Below, in pieces: positions 10,490 through 21,339 of a stretch of DNA of 64,000 nt. Location of the stretch: the NCBI GenBank assembly GCA_034509755.1, contig CM067559.1, positions 31,362,032-31,426,031 on the forward strand, in the 5' to 3' direction. Both the position numbers and the translations under genes were made by a program. Below the pieces are notes generated by a model. That model saw only the letters and a program-made list of their open reading frames with translations, did not search any database and was not told where the DNA came from. Position 1 is the stretch's first letter. Every line of letters starts with the position of its first letter. The DNA is from Anisodus tanguticus (Eukaryota; Streptophyta; Magnoliopsida; Solanales; Solanaceae).

Positions 10490-10852
10490 TTGTGGGCCAG
10501 TCCCTCATCTTCAAACCGACAACCTAAAATTCTAGGGTCTCGTCCGCAACACGCATTTGCAACCCAGTCACCATCTTTTGTAGGTTATGCTCCCACTGAT
10601 ATCGAACAAGCCATGAATAACAGGATTCTGAATGTTCCAGATGAGTCTTGGTACATGGACACAAGGTATACGTCTTACATGATGGCATCTCAAGCTAATC
10701 TCTCATCTTATTTTAATATGAGCAGTAATAAAAATATTATTGTCGACAGGAGGCAGGAAATTCCAATTCGTGATATTGGTCAAGTAAAACTACCCCCACC
10801 ACACCCACCATTATATTTGAAAAACGTCTTACATGCACTAAAATGGATTTAA
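10490..10852 (+). pseudogene. Copia-A protease remnant, active-site DTG changed
   Basis: DESWYMDTRYTSYMM occupies the place of the Copia aspartic protease motif WYMDTGATSHMT, so the catalytic DTG has become DTR. The frame closes at 10852 after HALKWI; the same stop (ATTTAA after TGG) occurs at the matching place in Copia-C. The protease would cut the Gag-Pol polyprotein in virus-like particles; this copy cannot. Confidence 0.8.
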
Positions 10853-11059
10853 AAACTTGATATTTGTACGACATTTTACAATTGACAACAATGTTTTTGT
10901 GAATTTTGATCCGTTTGGCTTTTCTGTGAAGGATTTTCAGACAGAGATGCCACTAATGATATGTAATAGCATGGGGACTTGTTTCCCATCACTACCATTT
11001 CCAACAATCATATGACCAAATCATCAACTTTTGCATCTATTTCTCCTATTGTATGACAC

Positions 11060-12046
11060 AATCGGTTGGGACACCTGAGAGCACTAGTTTTCAATAATCT
11101 TATAAAGAATAATTTTGTTGCTTGTAACAAACTTTTGGACTCTTCTGTTTGCCAAACTTGTGTGTTCGGAAAACATGTTAAACTTCTGTTTTCATCATCT
11201 ACCTCACATACACTTTTGCCATTTGATCTTTTGGATTGTGATTTGTGGACATCACCAGTTTTGAGTTCTGCAAGTCATAAATATTATATGCTCATTTTAG
11301 ATGATTATTCGAATTTTCTGTGGACATTTCCTTTAGGACATAAATCCCAAGCCTACACAATTTTTAAACAATTTAGTGTTTTTATCAAAACTCAATTTGA
11401 CAAATCCATTAAATGTTTTCAATGTGCCAATGAGAGGGAATTTGTAAATGCTCAATTTAATGATTTTTGTCACCAAAATGGGATGTATTTGCGTCTTTCG
11501 TGTCCACATACATCACCAAAAAATGGGAAAGCCGAAAGAAAAATTCAAACAATTAACAATATGGTTCGCACTCTTCTTGTGCATTCGTCCACACCACCAA
11601 TTTTGTGGCACCATGCACTTCAAATGACCACATATCTTTTAAATATTCTTCCTAGCAAACTACTCTCCAATGTGCCACATACACAAATGTTGTACCACTG
11701 TCTCCCATCTTTTACACATTTGAGGGTTTTTGGGTGTTTGTGTTATCTCTTGTTTGCATCCACAACCATTAATAAACTTCAGGCCCGTTTCACTCCTTGT
11801 GTGTTTTTGGGATACCCACAAAATCATAGGGGTTATAAGTGTTATGATATGACAAATGAGAAAATCATTATTTCTCGTCATGTCATTTTTGATGAGTCTA
11901 CCTTCCCATTTGCTAAATCTCACATGGCATTTTCACCTTCATATGATTTTTTGGACGACGAAATACATCCGATTTTAAATCACCATTTAAACACCCAAAA
12001 TAGTGTGGGACCAGCCCAAACACCACTGCCTAACATCCCTGCCTAA
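11060..12046 (+). pseudogene. Copia-A integrase region
   Basis: The GAG-pre-integrase start HNRLGH is read just after a TGA that replaces the usual Trp codon (about 11055); CQTCVFGKHVKL supplies the CxxC ligands. The integrase core follows: D in DCDLWTSPVL, a second site with the usual CDNGxE changed to CANERE, and KNGKAERKI for the third residue. The tail PCVFLGYPQNHRGYKCYD is the typical Copia end. Loss of the second Asp suggests an inactive enzyme. Integrase would insert the cDNA into nuclear DNA. Confidence 0.85.
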
Positions 12047-12117
12047 CATCCTAGCATAACCACAAAATATGACTGGGCCAGTCGGAGGAGCAGAGGTCAC
12101 TGCCTCTTTTCCTTCAG

Positions 12118-12333
12118 TCATCTGGATACAAATCCAATCATATCACCTACTTGCATTCCATCAAAGGTAATATAACTACAAATCATACCTATCTAACTAA
12201 ATATAATTTTTCTTTCGTTAGTTCCGATTGATTTGAGTTCAACAACTATGTTTGCTTTAATAGAATCCTTATTTATTATTTCATGTACATGTTTTAATAA
12301 TATCTCAGTCATATAAAAAAGTCCGTACCTATT
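12118..12333. other. AT-rich spacer between Copia A and B
   Basis: Starts where Copia-A breaks off and ends at the target duplication of Copia-B (AATAT, 12334-12338). No motif seen. Confidence 0.6.
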
Positions 12334-12338
12334 AATAT

Positions 12339-12656
12339 TGTTAAATAAGGCAATATACACACAATATACAGGTGTATATTGCCTTACTCAAGTCACGGAT
12401 TCTGCCCATATTAGTGGCCACAAGGCACGAATTCTGCCAAGATTAGTGGCCACGATTTTAGTGGTAATTAGACATAAGAATATTGTATATTTGGAAAATA
12501 TATATGTAGTATATTGTAATGTATTTGTTACCATAATTAGGAATATACACTACCATAAATGTAGAGTTAGAATTATGGTAGAATAAGATTTTAGGAATAG
12601 AATAGGAATATTTTGTATCTTGTATATATACCTATTCAAGGGGATTATTTCTTTCA
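12339..12656 (+). repeat. Copia-B 5' LTR
   Basis: TGTTAAATAAGG...TTTCA, 318 bp, with a 15-bp stem hairpin at 12346-12386 and a TATATATA core near 12622. It lacks 17 bases present in the 3' LTR; the gap is flanked by TCAAG direct repeats, as expected from slippage. Confidence 0.95.
12346..12386. repeat. 15-bp stem hairpin at Copia-B LTR start
   Basis: TAAGGCAATATACAC and GTGTATATTGCCTTA are exact complements separated by 11 bases. The 3' LTR copy has one mismatch (CAATACAC). Confidence 0.95.
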
Positions 12657-12670
12657 TGGTATCAAGAGAC
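12657..12670 (+). other. Copia-B primer-binding site
   Basis: TGGTATCAAGAGAC directly follows the LTR and resembles the initiator-Met tRNA complement TGGTATCAGAGC with one added base. Confidence 0.85.
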
Positions 12671-12843
12671 AAGGTTTTACAAAAAATTTCTCTCCCAAAA
12701 ATTTTGCACCTCTCGGCCGAGTACCCCCCCTCTCGGATTTCTCTTCCGAAAGTTGTCTTCCGCTCTCAAAATCTCTCTTACTTTTCCCAAATTTCCCCCC
12801 TACTTTGTTCTTTCAATTTAAGAACAATTATCATCCTGCTCTC

Positions 12844-13618
12844 ATGGTTTCTAACGTCAAAAACAGTATCCCTATTGTCATTGAGATGGAAAACGTCCAA
12901 TATGCGACGTGGGCGGAGTTGTTTAAAATTCACGCTATCTCCCACCAAGTTCTTCATCACATCATTCCTACCGCTACACCTCTTCCCGCGGAGGATCCTC
13001 AGTTATGGATTACTCTTGATGCTACCGTTCTCCGGTGGATCTATGCCACTATTTCGGTTGACCTTCTACAGACGATTATTGAGCCGGATACCATGGCTAT
13101 GGCTGCCTGGAATAGATTGCGTGACATATTCCAAGATAACCAACATTCACGTGTCATCACACTCGAGCAGGAATTCTCTCTAGTTCGAATGGATGAATTT
13201 TCAAACGTTTCTGCATATTGCAAATAATGTTGGCGCACCGATAACAAATAATTGTCTGGTTCTACAGTTGGTTGCCGGCCTTTCGGAGACCTATAATGGG
13301 GTTGGAACTCTCATTCATCAAAGCAACCCTCTTCCTGACTTCTATCAAGCCCGCTCCATGCTTACTTTGGAAGAAGCCGGTTTGGCTAAAAAGGCGGCTA
13401 CCGGTGCAAACCCCGTCGTCATGGTGACATCCTCCCCAAGTTCTTTGGGTTTTGTTAATAATTCGGGCCAAAACCATAATCATGGTGGCGGCAAGAATAA
13501 TCGCAAGAATAATAACAAAAAGCGCGAGGGCAAACGCGGCGGTTCTGGTGGCGGTTCCGGTGGTCAACAAGCAGGCGGTGGATCCCATCCAGAAAACAGT
13601 GGCCCAGCACCCCCCTAG
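12844..13618 (+). pseudogene. Copia-B gag, internally deleted and frameshifted
   Basis: The start ATG at 12844 opens MVSNVKNSIPIVIEMENV; a second ATG at MENVQYATWAELFK matches the start of related gags better. The Copia gag core LRWIYATISVDLLQTI is intact. At about 13222 the frame ends just after SAYCK, and the expected QELKxLADQL block is missing; reading resumes in another frame (13193-13618) at NNVGAPITNN, which gives a short deletion with frameshift. The C-terminus is Gly/Asn/Lys-rich, then Trp/Gly/Gln-rich in a third frame up to about 13880. No CCHC knuckle is visible. Confidence 0.8.
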
Positions 13619-13899
13619 GCCCAGCAGTGGGGCCCATGGCAGTGGGGCTGGGGCAGTGGGCCGTGGGCCAGTAACCCTTATAATCAAGCAACAAATTCCA
13701 GTGGCCAGTGGGTTGGCCAATAGTTCAGGCCCAACAACCAGCAGTGGCGGCCCACTGGCCAGTGGCCCAGCAGCAGCAACTCCATCAGCTACGGCCCAGC
13801 TCAGTCACGGTCTGGAATTCTTGGGCCTCGACCTCCGCAAGCCCATCATGCAGCAGGCCCCACTCAGACCGATATCGAGGCCGTAATGCACACGTTGGG

Positions 13900-14280
13900 G
13901 TTGACTCAACCGGATCCAAATTGGTAATGACAACTCTATTCCAATTCAGGGTTATGGTCAAAAAAACGTTGTCTCCCCCCAATCCACCCCTTATCTTGAA
14001 AAATACTTTACATTCCCCCAAATTGATTAAAAATTTAGTGTCTGTCATAAAGTTCACCACTGACAATTTGGTTTCTGTTGAATTTGATCCTTTTGGTTTC
14101 TCTGTGAAGGATTTCAAGACGGGGAGTTATCTCATGAGGTGTGATAGTAGGGGGGATCTGTATCCTATCATTCCCGATTTCAGTCCATCGAGTCAAGCCT
14201 TGCCGTCAATTTTTGCAGCCATTCTCCTTCCGTCTGGCATGCCCGCCTTGGTCATCCGGGCTCTTCTATTTTATTAGTTT
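13900..14280 (+). pseudogene. Copia-B protease remnant, active site deleted
   Basis: Between QPDPNW (about 13905) and NSIPIQGYG (about 13935) the expected YMDTGATSHMT segment is gone, so the catalytic Asp is missing. The following LSPPNPPLILKNTLHSPKLI and FDPFGFSVKDFKTG blocks are the usual protease-to-integrase linker of this family and match Copia A and C. GAG-pre-integrase residues continue in a shifted frame after 14277. Confidence 0.8.
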
Positions 14281-14289
14281 TAGATAAAA

Positions 14290-15323
14290 ATAGCTTCATT
14301 TCTTGTAAGGGTACGAGTCGTACTCATATTTGTCAATCTTGTTCATTAGGGAAAATTGTTAAGTTGCCTTTTGTGGACTCAAATTCTCATACTTCACAAC
14401 CATTTGATATTATTCATCGCGATCTATGGACGTCTCCTGTGCTAAGTTCATTAGGTCATCGATATTATGTTCTGTTTCTGGATGATTATTCTAAATTTTT
14501 GTGGACGTTTCCAATTGCAAATAAATCTCAAGTGTTTTCTGTCTTCATAAAATTTAGAGCATTCATTAGAACACAATTCGAAAAAGAAATAAAGAATATT
14601 CAATGTGATAATGGGAAAGAGTATGACAATAGGGGGTTTCGGGAGTTCTGTGATAATAATGGGATAAATTTTCGTTTTTCGTGCCCTCATACATCTTCTC
14701 AAAATGGGAAAGCCGAACGCAAAATTCATTCCATAAATAGCATTGTCCGCACAATCTTACTTCATGCTTCCGTACCCCCGTATTTTTGGCATCATGCTCT
14801 GCAAATGGCAACATATCTCCTTAACATAATTCCGTCCAAAGGTCTGACATATTCTTCCCCCCTCAAAATCCTATACAATAAGAACCCTTCTTATTATCAT
14901 CTTAGGATTTTTGGGTGCTTGTGTTATCCGTTATTCCCATCCACCACAATTAACAAACTTCAGGCTCGGTCTACCCCGTGTGTATTTTTGGGTTATCCGT
15001 CTAATCATCGTGGTTATAAATTCTTTGACTTGTCCTCTAAGAAAATCATAATTAATTGCCATGTTATTTTTGATGAAACCCAATTTCCGTTTACGAAAGT
15101 TCATACTCCCGAGCCTAAGTCGTATAATTTTTTGGATGACCAAATATCCCCGTATATTATTCGGAATTTTTCGGACATCTCCCGCACCCAAAATTCTCCA
15201 GCGGGCCCACTGCCCGCTGGCCCCACAGTCCCGTGCCCAGTTTTAGCCACTGAAACAGTTCCAGCAATTGGGCCAGCCCAGCCCAATTTCGGAATTGGTC
15301 CAGTTCACGCCACAACTTCTTAA
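14290..15323 (+). pseudogene. Copia-B integrase, core largely open
   Basis: CKG and CQSCSLGKIVKLP (zinc-binding part) lead into the core, open from 14364. The catalytic triad is visible: D in HRDLWTSPVL, D in CDNGKEYDN and E in SQNGKAERKI. PCVFLGYPSNHRGYKFFD marks the Copia C-terminal part. A stop at 15321 lies in the Pro-rich linker before RT. This is the best-preserved enzyme domain of the element. Confidence 0.85.
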
Positions 15324-15491
15324 TTTGGGCCAGCAGGCCCACTGCCTGCTGGCCAGTCCGTCCCGAGCCTAGCAAATTCCCAAAATTCATTCAATTCTTC
15401 CTCGAGTCATAGACCGGTCACTCGTAGTCAACGGGGATTTTTTACACCTAAAAGACATTTTAATTTACATTCTGGTGTCTCTAAATCCCCC

Positions 15492-16233
15492 TTGCCCCGT
15501 AATCTTGTGTCTGCCTTAAATGACCCTAATTGGAAAATTGCTATGACTGATGAATATAATGCTATTATTGACAATAAGACGTGGGAGTTGGTGCCCCGTC
15601 CATATGGTATTAATGTTATCAGGTCTATGTGGATTTTTGCTCATAAGGAGAATTTAGATGGTTCATTTGCTCGACATAAGGCGCGGCTTGTGGGTGATGG
15701 TAAGACTCAGCAGGTTGAGATAGATTGTGGGGAGACGTTTAGTCCGGTGGTCAAGCCGGCTACTATTCGCACTGTGCTTAGCTTGGCTCTTTCGAAGACT
15801 TGGCCTATTCATCAGTTGGATGTCAAGAATGCTTTCCTACATGGTGATCTCAAGGAAACAGTCTATATGCATCAGTCGTTGGGTTTCAGGGATCCAAACC
15901 GTCCTCATCATGTCTGTTTGTTGAAGAAGTCATTATATGGGCTTAAGCGGTCTCCTGTGCCTGGTATACGAGGTTTGCTGACTTTGTTTTGACTATTGGG
16001 TTCACCACAGCAGGTCAGATAATTCCTTGTTCATCTACTGTCGTGGTTCGTCCTTGGCCTACATTCTGTTGTATGGGGATGATATCATTTTGACTGCTTC
16101 TTCCGATACCTTGTGCCAGTCTATCATGGCCATGCTCAGTTCCGAGTTTGCTATGAAAGACTTAGGGCCCTTGAGTTACTTTTTGGGGATTGCTGTCAAA
16201 TGTCATTCAAGTGGTTTATTTTTGTCTCAATGA
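15492..16233 (+). pseudogene. Copia-B reverse transcriptase (RVT_2), frameshifted, YGDD
   Basis: LNDPNWKIAMTDEYNAII, NKTWELVPRP, FARHKARLVGDG, DCGETFSPVVKPATIRTVL and QLDVKNAFLHGDL are the ordered landmarks of Copia RT. The frame is lost after YGLKRSP near 15955-15990 and regained at LFIYCRGSS (16027). The catalytic box reads LLYGDDIILTASS, with Gly in place of the usual Val of YVDD. A TGA at about 16231 interrupts the connection to RNase H (LSQ-stop-KYAAEII). Confidence 0.85.
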
Positions 16234-16266
16234 AAATACGCTGCTGAGATCATAGAGAGGGCTGGG

Positions 16267-17037
16267 ATGTCATCCTGTAAGTCCACTTCTACTCCAGTTG
16301 ATGCAAAACCCAAGCTTAGTGCCATGGCAGGTGCACCATACGAGGACCCGACCCGCTATCGCAGTCTTGCAGGGGCCCTCCAGTATCTTACCTTTACCAA
16401 ACTGGATATTACGTATGCGGTTCATCATATGTGTTTATTCATGCATGACCCCAGAGTTGAGCACATGAATGCAATCAAACGCATCATTCGGTATATTCAG
16501 GGGATACTGGACTATGGGTTGCACTTGTATCCATCATCTACATCCACACTTGTCTCGTACACAGATGCGGATTGGGGTGGTTGTCCGGACACTAGATGGT
16601 CTACGTCAGGATATTGTATGTTCCTTGGCAACAACTTAGTCTCCTGGTCTGCGAAGCGTCAGGCGACTCTATCCCGTTCAAGTGCCGAGACAGAATATCG
16701 AGGGGTAGCTAATGTGGTCTCAGAATCATGTTGGTTACGTAACTTGCTTTTAGAGCTTCATTGCCCCATTCAGAAGGCAACCTTAGTATATTGTGATAAT
16801 GTTAGTGCCATCTACCTCTTAGGTAATCCGGTTCAGCACCAACATACTAAGCATATCGAAATGGACATTTACTTTGTCCGAGAAAAGGTTGCTCGGGGGC
16901 AGGTACGCGTATGTCATGTCCCGTCAAGATATCAAGTTGCAGACATCTTTACAAAGGGTCTTCCCTCAGTACTCTTTGAAGATTTTAGGGACAGTCTCAG
17001 CGTTCGAAGACCGCCCGCTATGACTACGGGGGTGTGT
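16267..17037 (+). pseudogene. Copia-B RNase H
   Basis: Open for 257 codons. SLAGALQYLTFTKLDITYAV links RT and RNase H; the RNase H acidic residues are in YTDADWGGCPDTR (Asp), RSSAETEYR (Glu) and YCDNVSAIYL (Asp). NPVQHQHTKHIEMDIYFVRE and ADIFTKGLP are the usual C-terminal blocks. The frame runs to within a few bases of the 3' LTR. Confidence 0.9.
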
Positions 17038-17369
17038 TAAATAAGGCAATACACACACAATATACAGGTGTATATTGCCTTACTCAAGTCACTGATTCTG
17101 CCCATATTAGTGGCCACAAGTCACGAATTCTGCCAAGATTAGTGGCCACGATTTTAGTGGTAATTAGACATAAGAATATTGTATATTTGGAAAATATATG
17201 TGTAGTATATTGTAATGTATTTGTTACCATAATTAGGAATATACACTACCATAAGTGTAGAGTTAGAATTATGGTAGAATAAGAATTTAGGAATAGAATA
17301 AGAATATTTTGTATCTTCTATATATACCTATTCAAGTAATGAAAATAATCAAGGGGATTATTTCTTTCA
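17035..17369 (+). repeat. Copia-B 3' LTR
   Basis: 335 bp, TG...CA, preceded by the purine-rich ACGGGGGTG. It carries the 17 bases missing from the 5' LTR. Confidence 0.95.
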
Positions 17370-17374
17370 AATAT

Positions 17375-17759
17375 GAAATTCAGATGCAACACACGTGTTA
17401 AAAAATTAGTATATTATATACACATAAAATAAATTAACATATTTATATATTGTAATGTTGTGATGAATAAGTGTCAATTGACTCTTTTGGGTGGCTCGGC
17501 CGCTAGTAACCATGCCTCTTATCAAAATTTGACTTACTAGATACACGAATTTTTATTTTAGGGTGTGTGTGGGGATGGGACACTGGGTATGTTGTGTGTG
17601 TGGATGGGTGGGTGGAGGATCTTTGCCACAATTTGCGAAGAATTGGTTATCTCACTTAATCCTCTAATGAAGTTAAAAATTTGTAGTTGTCAGTGTTCAT
17701 TAACTTATAATTTGTTAGATTTAATCAGTACTAGTTTTTAGATATAATTTGTTAGATTT
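17375..17759. other. Spacer with GT-rich run and 37-bp tandem duplication
   Basis: GT/GGATGGG-rich sequence around 17570-17625; then ATAATTTGTTAGATTT recurs at 17707 and 17744 (37-bp period). Element X interrupts the second unit; the rest of that unit appears at 42586 on the other side of X. Confidence 0.75.
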
Positions 17760-20101
17760 TGTCACGATCTAAAATCCCACTTGTGCCGTGAGGGCACCTA
17801 CCCTAACACGTTGGCGAACCGCTAACATTTAAGAGTATAATAACATAAGTAAAAATGCGGAAAGTAAAGAATATCGGAAGTAATGTCAAGACTTAGTACT
17901 TAATACATAATCCTTGAAAAGCAAACTCCAAAATCTGATTGTCATGAGTACAGAGTTACTACTGGAGTACATGTCTGAAACTTAATACAAATCACTGTCT
18001 GAAATATAAAGGACAGAAAGGTAAAAATAACAAGATGAGGAGTTCTAGTGCTAAGATGGAATCTATGGCTCATCCTGGACTCCCAAGAAAGATCTCCAAG
18101 CATCGCATCTGAGCTCCTCCGCTAGCTTCTGGATCAGTACCTGCACATAAAGTGCAGCAAGTGTAGAATGAGTACGGGAAACGTGTGTAACCAGCAGCAT
18201 CGTTGAACGACCCTAACTATAGTGGTAGCGAGGGTTGGTACTTTCTGATACTTCTCTACTAGTTAGTCAACTAAGTATAAACAATTCAGTTATCCAAACC
18301 TACCAGTAATTCCTATAGTTCAACTAATTACATGGATTATCAAAGCACACAAGTCTTACCACAATTTCCAAGTATATACTAAAGTTAAGCCAAAGCAGTA
18401 TTATCGAAATCAGCCTAAACCCCATTCAGGGCGTCTAGTCCTATCAAAGTCTCACAGTTTAATCTCACATCAAGTATACGTCTCAAGTACCATAATTCAT
18501 TCTACTAAGAGCCACAATATCATAAAGTCTACCAATATTCATCACCGAGTATACACAACACAAAATACATATCAAGAATATGAATAAAATGTAATACAAA
18601 TGATATGTATGTATGCAATGACCATATGTACCTGGTATACATACGCTTCTGCACTAAGCGTCACATGACCTATGAGGGACTCATGAGGTCCATATACCCA
18701 TCCGGAATTTCCCATCCGATCCCAGCTCAGTGGTTGTAGTCTCATCATCAATCATCACTCCCTTACCATGTACCATATCCAGTAACCGTCTATCAAACCT
18801 CATTCATCAATATCTCAACAGTTCAAATGCCAATAACAATATGTGTGAATGATATGGATATGATTACACCATGCAATATCATAATCAATTCAATCAGTAT
18901 TATCAAATTCTTTTCAAGTATTTAGACGAGATGTAGAGTGATGAATGCATGACAAGTGAAATCATAATAAGCTATCAAACATGGCTACGAGCACAAATAA
19001 GCAGCAATCATACCAACGTAGGTGGATTTATGCACCACGCTCACGGCCCGAAGGCTAAACATATAATCTCCGTCATGTATAATTTACTAAGCCATTTAAT
19101 TACCCCTTTAAGTACAATGATACTCGTACAAGTGCTCGTCACCTCACTAGTGTGGGACCCCCGCTTTCCCATTACGCCTCTTAATTTAACATACCAACAC
19201 ATAAACACTATATTAGAGGCTAGTAAGTCTCAACTTGCCTATTTTCGGAGCTGAAACATCACGCAACCACCTTCCCCTTTCTCTAAGCCTCCTCACATGC
19301 CCACTCTGTTTAATTACGTTACCTAAATGAGATTACGAGTCTAGCGGTACCCATATTGATACATAAAACTAGAATCCCCAAATTAAACTAAAAAGGGAAC
19401 CCCTGGCCCATAAGGGTAAAATGAGAAATTGAAAGTAACATCACCTTCTCCATCACCCATACAATCCACATCCTAAATATTATCATAATCTAAACCCAAT
19501 TGAATCCTCAATTGGAAGATTAGACAAAAAACCCTAATTCTCAAACCCTAGAATTATTCCCCAATTTCAAAAGGGTTTCTAATATCAAATTAACCATTTA
19601 GACATCATCATCTAACATGAATTAACCCTAGTTCTCAATATTATCATTAACTAATCAATAATCAATCCTCAATTCAAGATTCATACTCTCTTATTCTCAA
19701 CATGGAATTATGTCCCCAACTCCCCCAAGTAGAATCTACACTAGGATAGGGAGCTTAAATGATGAACAATAATTAAAAGGAATGGAATTATACCTCTAAT
19801 GAAGAACCCAATTGAAATCCTCAACAAGTTCCCTCTTAGCCGAGCTCCAATCCTAAGGAAATGAATTTTGGAAAATGGAATCATTTTAGGGCATTTAACA
19901 CTCTAAATGAAACAGGGATTCCGCTTCGGCGGAATTGACTTCACTGAAACGGATGCACTTCGGCCAAATAATAAGCCACCGACGTGAGGTCAGTTAATAA
20001 TCCGAAAGTGCGTTGGAGCGGGAATGACCCCGCAAAGGTGCTACCACATCCGCGAGAAGGATATCTGCAGAAGCAGAAACTTCAATAATACACAGGACCC
20101 G
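17760..20101 (-). repeat. Element X 3' LTR, truncated
   Basis: Homologous to the split right LTR from TGTCACGATC to ACAGGACCCG at 20101. About 590 bp of LTR present at 41999-42585 is missing here because of the deletion that also removed RNase H and integrase. It preserves the uninterrupted target sites of Y (18294-18300), Z (19430-19437) and the MITE (19581-19584). Confidence 0.9.
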
Positions 20102-20683
20102 AGTAGGGTTTGAACACCCCATTTATTAACTCCATAAAGGCTGCAGGTGTATTCATCAACCCAAATGCCATATCTAAAAACTAGCATTTCAATTTCGGAA
20201 GGCTATCTTAGGAAAATCCTCAGCCCTAATCTTCAACTGATGATAACCAGACCTTAAATCAATCTTGAAAAAGACTGAAGCACCCTGTAACTGGTCATAT
20301 AAGTCATCAATATGAGGTATAGAATACTTGTTATTAATAGTCACCTTGTTCAATTGTTGATAATTGATACACTTGTGCATAGTCACGTCCTTCTTCTTCA
20401 CGAACAATACAGGAACACGGCAAGGCAAAACACTGGGTCAAATAAAACCCTTACTTAAAAGATCTTGCAACTTATCTTTCAACTATCTCAATTCGGTAGG
20501 TGCAATCTGATATGGAGACACAAAAATAGTATGAGTGCCCGGATCTAGGTTAATATAGAAATTAATATCATGATTCGGCGGAACACCGAAAAGATCTGTA
20601 AGAAACACCTCTGGATACTCCCAAACTATCCTAACTGACTCTAATGGAGGAGTCTCCGCACTCGCATCATGAACATAAGCCAA
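20102..20683 (-). pseudogene. Element X reverse transcriptase, N-terminal half only
   Basis: Minus-strand reading gives FGVPPNHDINFYINLDPGT, then after a stop VLFVKKKD, INYQQLNKVTINNKYSIP and FFKIDLRSGYHQLKI, all Ty3/gypsy RT landmarks, ending with MAFGLMNTPAAFMELINGVF at about 20165-20110. The catalytic YVDD-type box lies beyond the deletion break at 20101/20102 and is absent. A frameshift is needed at about 20180-20190. The family would copy element RNA into cDNA. Confidence 0.85.
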
Positions 20684-20739
20684 ATAAGAGAGATACCATT
20701 TTCTAAACCTTAAGAAATGAGATCACCTTTTTTTGGATA

Positions 20740-21060
20740 CTAGCTAAAAGTACCAATCCATACTAACTGAGGAATACCCAGCATGGCTAAGGTAACAGTC
20801 TTGGAATAACAACCGAAGATCGCATGATACGAAGCTAACCAATCCATACCTAGACTAACATCAAAATCTACCATATCTAACACTTTGAAGTCTACATGAG
20901 TATCATACCCCATCAAAATAACTACACAACCAAGATATGCCCGATCTACCACTACAGAATCCCAACAGGTGTAGAAACATGAATAGGCATGGCTAGGAAC
21001 TCATACATCAAATCCAAACTCATAGCAAAGTAGGCAGACACATAAGAATAGGTAAAGACT
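20740..21060 (-). pseudogene. Element X aspartic protease remnant (RVP_2 type)
   Basis: VLDMVDFDVSLGMDWLASYHAI with KTVTLAM is the conserved second half of the protease of Tekay-like gypsy elements. Upstream (about 20960-21050) STFTYSYVSAYFAMSL is still readable in another frame, but the catalytic DPGST start is not intact. Confidence 0.75.
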
Positions 21061-21339
21061 AGATAAAAAAATGGTAGCAGGTCAATGGTAAATTGAAAGA
21101 ATACATGTAATCATAACATCGGAGGCCTCTGCCTTGGATCTGCCTAGAAATGCATAGAAATAAGAATGATCCCCCAATGTTTGTGTACCCTCATGTTCAC
21201 CACCTCGGCCGGACTGAGCACCACCTCCACCTATCTGAGAGCCACCCCTGCCACCTTGAGAACCACCTCTAGTATTCTAGGACATGTCTCTAGCTGGCTG
21301 ACCTATTGCTCTAGAACTTGAAACCTGGTGTTGTCCCCC

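Larger units (their letters stand above)
9043..12117 (+). mobile_element. Copia element A, 3'-truncated
   Basis: It starts with a short LTR (9043-9253), a primer-binding site (9254-9267), then gag, protease, GAG-pre-integrase and integrase regions. It stops abruptly around 12117, after the integrase C-terminal region and before reverse transcriptase; Copia-C, a close relative, continues past this point with different sequence. No 3' LTR is present. The order protease-integrase before RT is that of Ty1/copia. Several stops and frameshifts occur, many shared with Copia-C. Confidence 0.85.
12339..17369 (+). mobile_element. Copia element B, full length (5031 bp) with TSD
   Basis: Two LTRs (12339-12656 and 17035-17369) are flanked by the exact duplication AATAT (12334-12338, 17370-17374). 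The order gag, protease, integrase, RT, RNase H is that of Ty1/copia. By eye I count 8 substitutions over about 318 aligned LTR bases (about 2.5%), plus a 17-base deletion in the 5' LTR. The coding region has several frameshifts and stops and lacks the protease active site. The RNase H and integrase sequences resemble the Ale/Retrofit group, but that lineage call is tentative. Confidence 0.95.

Noticed and set aside
12338..12586. 82-codon frame repeated at 17034-17282
   Set aside because: It is the same LTR sequence in both Copia-B LTRs, starting at a non-ATG codon at the LTR edge.
18949..19254. 101-codon frame also present at 37801-38178
   Set aside because: Both copies are X LTR sequence; similarity is explained by LTR duplication rather than by coding selection.
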